Positions 13,921-15,946 of a stretch of DNA of 15,946 nucleotides are shown piece after piece. Position numbers and translations under genes: made by a program. The notes beneath the pieces were generated by a model that was not told where the DNA came from, ran no database searches, and saw only the letters and a program-made list of their open reading frames with translations. Numbering within the stretch: position 1 is the first letter of the stretch; every line of letters begins with the position of its first letter. The stretch is from JAHJDR01 sp964526915 (GTDB taxonomy: Bacteria; UBA10199; JADGCS01), in the NCBI GenBank assembly GCA_964526915.1, contig CAZGMS010000218.1, forward strand, positions 1 through 15,946, given 5' to 3'.

Positions 13921-15946
13921 GCGTGCAAAGAATGCAGGAGGCTCGTAGCGATCTGGAGGGTGCCGCCCATAAGCTCAATGAGGCTGGTGTGAACCCTGAT
14001 GGTCTCAAGATGTTATTTCTACGATTGCATGAAATCGAAGTGTCGCGAAAGTCCCATGACATACTCAATGCCCATGGCTCTTGTCTTGACCGTGCCCTGC
14101 TCCTGGGGGGCATGGCTCAGCTGGTGCATTTGTCGCACTTGGCGCATACACTGACGAGGATTTCTGACGAACAAAGAAGGGCCTGGCAACAAGGGTATGC
14201 GAATCAGGGGCACCTTAAGTATTTTCAAAGTTATCGTTTACTATATCGTGACGAAAGACAGAGGGCGAGGGCCCATCAAAGAAGATTGGAAGAACTTAAA
14301 CAGCTTTCAACAAAAAACAGGAATCTGGCCCTGTTCTCACTGTATAGACACTTCAATGAATGTGGTGTCCAGATGCCCCCTGATGTCGCGGAAGTTGCTC
14401 AACAGCTGATGAGGTTGATTGATGCGGATCTGCAGACGCATTGTGGGGGTCAGCGTGAACTCTCTCTGATGCTTCTTGTACACTATTATGGGAATCTGGG
14501 AATACGAGTTCAAGCCCCTCCTTTCGAGAGGGTTTTCAAGCAGTTTTGCAACGTCATGCGATCACCTCAAGACTGTGTCTCATTGTTGGCAGTCATTGAT
14601 AAGCTGAGGCAGGCCGATCTTGGTATTCAATGGGGTGCGGCGGAGAGTATTTTACAGGTGGTAGCCAATGCGTGTCTCAATAATGCCGTATTTGGCAAAT
14701 TTGAGGCAGGGCAATTTGATCTTGACACCTTTTATTTGACCATGAGCCAAATCGCCCAGCAATTGGTTTTGCTGTATCACGAGAGGGGATGCTTTCAATA
14801 CACAGAAGATAATCTGATGCACCGCCTTAATGAATTCTTGAGAGAATATTCCCACACAACAGGGGAGCGGGCGTTACAGCAAACAATCTCTGAGCTTATT
14901 GAATCAAAGACACCACCACAATCTGAGGGAGAAAAACTCTCTGCTCTCGTCTTGTTATTCTGGGAGCAACCAGAACTGGTCTGTCTTATCGAAGAGTATC
15001 GATTGCTCTTGGCCACACGCTTGACTCCCCAGGGTCCAAATGTGCTTGCCCCCTGGCCGCGGTTTATGGACTTTTGCCAGAGATTAAATAGATTTTTTAA
15101 TGGCTTTTGTGCAGAAAAAAGTCTGACAGAGTCCAGTAGACTCCTGAGTGACCTTTTTACCGGGTTTTGGTACGAGATTGATGCTAGTCTCCTCGCTAAT
15201 CTCTCTGCAAATTTCTCCTTCCGGAAGACTGAACGTCAATACCAGGTACAGGGGTCGTACACATTCTGTGAAAAATTGGATCTGTTGGACATTCCTTGGG
15301 TGAAGAAGAGACGCTCAGACATTGCCCAGAAAGTTCAAGTTCTCTTTTACTCGATGGTGATTGAGTGCATCATGGAGAAACCTGAGGTGAAAGGCCTCAG
15401 CACTTTTCAACAGGCGGCGTTGTTGAGAGAATTGCTGTTGTATTATGATTGTTATCGTGATCAGCAACAGTCCACGTTTTTGGGGGCAGGCGTTGCTGCC
15501 AACAGGGAATCCGCTGTCTTGCCGATCTACACAGCTTCTGCGAAACAGCTTATTCAGTGGGGCCGCGCAACAAACATTGCGGATCTGGTCTGGTTTTATG
15601 AGTTGATCCAGACAGCATCTGTTCGTCACAGTGGCCAGAGGGTACAGGCTGAAAACTTCTGTACTCTTCAATCCGTTGTGAAGGATCAAACAGATATCCT
15701 GACCGAAATCATTGTCAGACGTTTGGCAGACTTGGATGCCCCCGAGCACCTCACTAGTTTGCAGGAATGGACGCGTGCGGGGCTTCCTGTAAGGGACCTG
15801 TTGGCGCGGTGGCGGTTCAAAAGAGCTGATTATTCAGAACCTGAGCCCAATAGTGAATATCGTGAGCGCGCTGTGCACAGAAGAAAAGAGACTGCTGAAC
15901 TCGTGCTGAACCTCATGAAAGCCTTGCCAACCTACAAGAGGCTTGG
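13917..15946 (+). CDS. M48-like second part plus long helical region, runs off the window
   Basis: Open frame of at least 676 codons with no stop before the window edge, overlapping the previous frame by ATGA. Its first 60 residues complete the M48 pattern: E8-A-R-S-D12 (the ExxxD of the third zinc ligand), then AAHKLNEAGVNPDGLKMLFLRL, like the family helix after that motif, then NAHGSCLDRA (H53, R59), like the conserved STHP..R segment. After that the protein is mainly helical with no recognised domain, including a charged stretch near 111-130 (RDERQRARAHQRRLEELKQL). No membrane segments are seen. It is either made by -1 frameshifting as one protein of over 900 residues, or translated separately from ATG 13917 by coupling, or the two were one gene broken by an indel. 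Confidence 0.78.
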   Translation, partial: MSVQRMQEARSDLEGAAHKLNEAGVNPDGLKMLFLRLHEIEVSRKSHDILNAHGSCLDRALLLGGMAQLVHLSHLAHTLTRISDEQRRAWQQGYANQGHLKYFQSYRLLYRDERQRARAHQRRLEELKQLSTKNRNLALFSLYRHFNECGVQMPPDVAEVAQQLMRLIDADLQTHCGGQRELSLMLLVHYYGNLGIRVQAPPFERVFKQFCNVMRSPQDCVSLLAVIDKLRQADLGIQWGAAESILQVVANACLNNAVFGKFEAGQFDLDTFYLTMSQIAQQLVLLYHERGCFQYTEDNLMHRLNEFLREYSHTTGERALQQTISELIESKTPPQSEGEKLSALVLLFWEQPELVCLIEEYRLLLATRLTPQGPNVLAPWPRFMDFCQRLNRFFNGFCAEKSLTESSRLLSDLFTGFWYEIDASLLANLSANFSFRKTERQYQVQGSYTFCEKLDLLDIPWVKKRRSDIAQKVQVLFYSMVIECIMEKPEVKGLSTFQQAALLRELLLYYDCYRDQQQSTFLGAGVAANRESAVLPIYTASAKQLIQWGRATNIADLVWFYELIQTASVRHSGQRVQAENFCTLQSVVKDQTDILTEIIVRRLADLDAPEHLTSLQEWTRAGLPVRDLLARWRFKRADYSEPEPNSEYRERAVHRRKETAELVLNLMKALPTYKRL

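Noticed and set aside
15315..15749. 144-codon minus-strand frame
   Set aside because: It is the shadow of the long open plus-strand frame continuing from 13917.
1..15946. CRISPR array, tRNA or rRNA genes
   Set aside because: No spaced identical repeats of CRISPR size and no tRNA- or rRNA-like sequence were found; the tandem arrays have 7-8 bp units without spacers.

Overview
The window looks like a chromosomal segment of a Gram-negative bacterium. Two proteins carry lipoprotein signal peptides, several others carry ordinary Sec signals, one gene encodes a membrane acyltransferase, and the housekeeping genes alaS and nth are of bacterial type. Base composition is balanced. The ferredoxin type, the LVIVD propeller protein and the many orphan secreted proteins would suit a deltaproteobacterial or related uncultured lineage, but that placement is a low-confidence inference.

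Region 1 (1-3962, all minus strand) is a run of six co-directional genes read right to left: a large membrane-anchored PlsC-type acyltransferase, two small paralogous exported proteins that begin with the same GNPxPLF motif after signal cleavage, a small lipoprotein, endonuclease III (nth) and a single-cluster ferredoxin. A plausible intrinsic terminator ends the run at 18-53. Gaps are 68, 30, 11, 61 and 13 nt, so much of it could be one transcript, although an 8-bp-period repeat lies just before nth.

Region 2 (4063-9301, plus strand) holds a divergent 829-residue lipoprotein with a low-complexity linker and a beta-propeller-like body, then alaS. Their 115-nt gap is filled by a degenerate 8-bp repeat that changes into a perfect 7-bp repeat reaching the alaS start codon, with no visible Shine-Dalgarno site.

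Region 3 (9301-9542) is a 242-bp non-coding element with 39-bp perfect terminal inverted repeats and a 5-bp target duplication (TTATA), which fits a MITE. It sits between the convergent ends of alaS and the next gene and supplies the last base of the alaS stop codon. Region 4 (9543-10724, minus) is an exported seven-bladed LVIVD propeller with an acidic tail.

Region 5 (11008-15946) is the least conventional part. Two divergent units flank a short intergenic region with a perfect 16-bp palindrome. Leftward is a 678-residue orphan protein whose C-terminal domain carries a His-Gly / Ala-Cys pair in the style of caspase-like (clan CD) peptidases. Rightward is an M48-like metallopeptidase split exactly at a slippery A7 run followed by TGA. 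The HEXXH is in the first frame, and the ExxxD third-ligand motif and the rest of the family pattern are in the -1 frame, which runs open to the window edge. This is either programmed -1 frameshifting, a translationally coupled split enzyme, or an indel, and it is the strongest candidate for something undescribed here.
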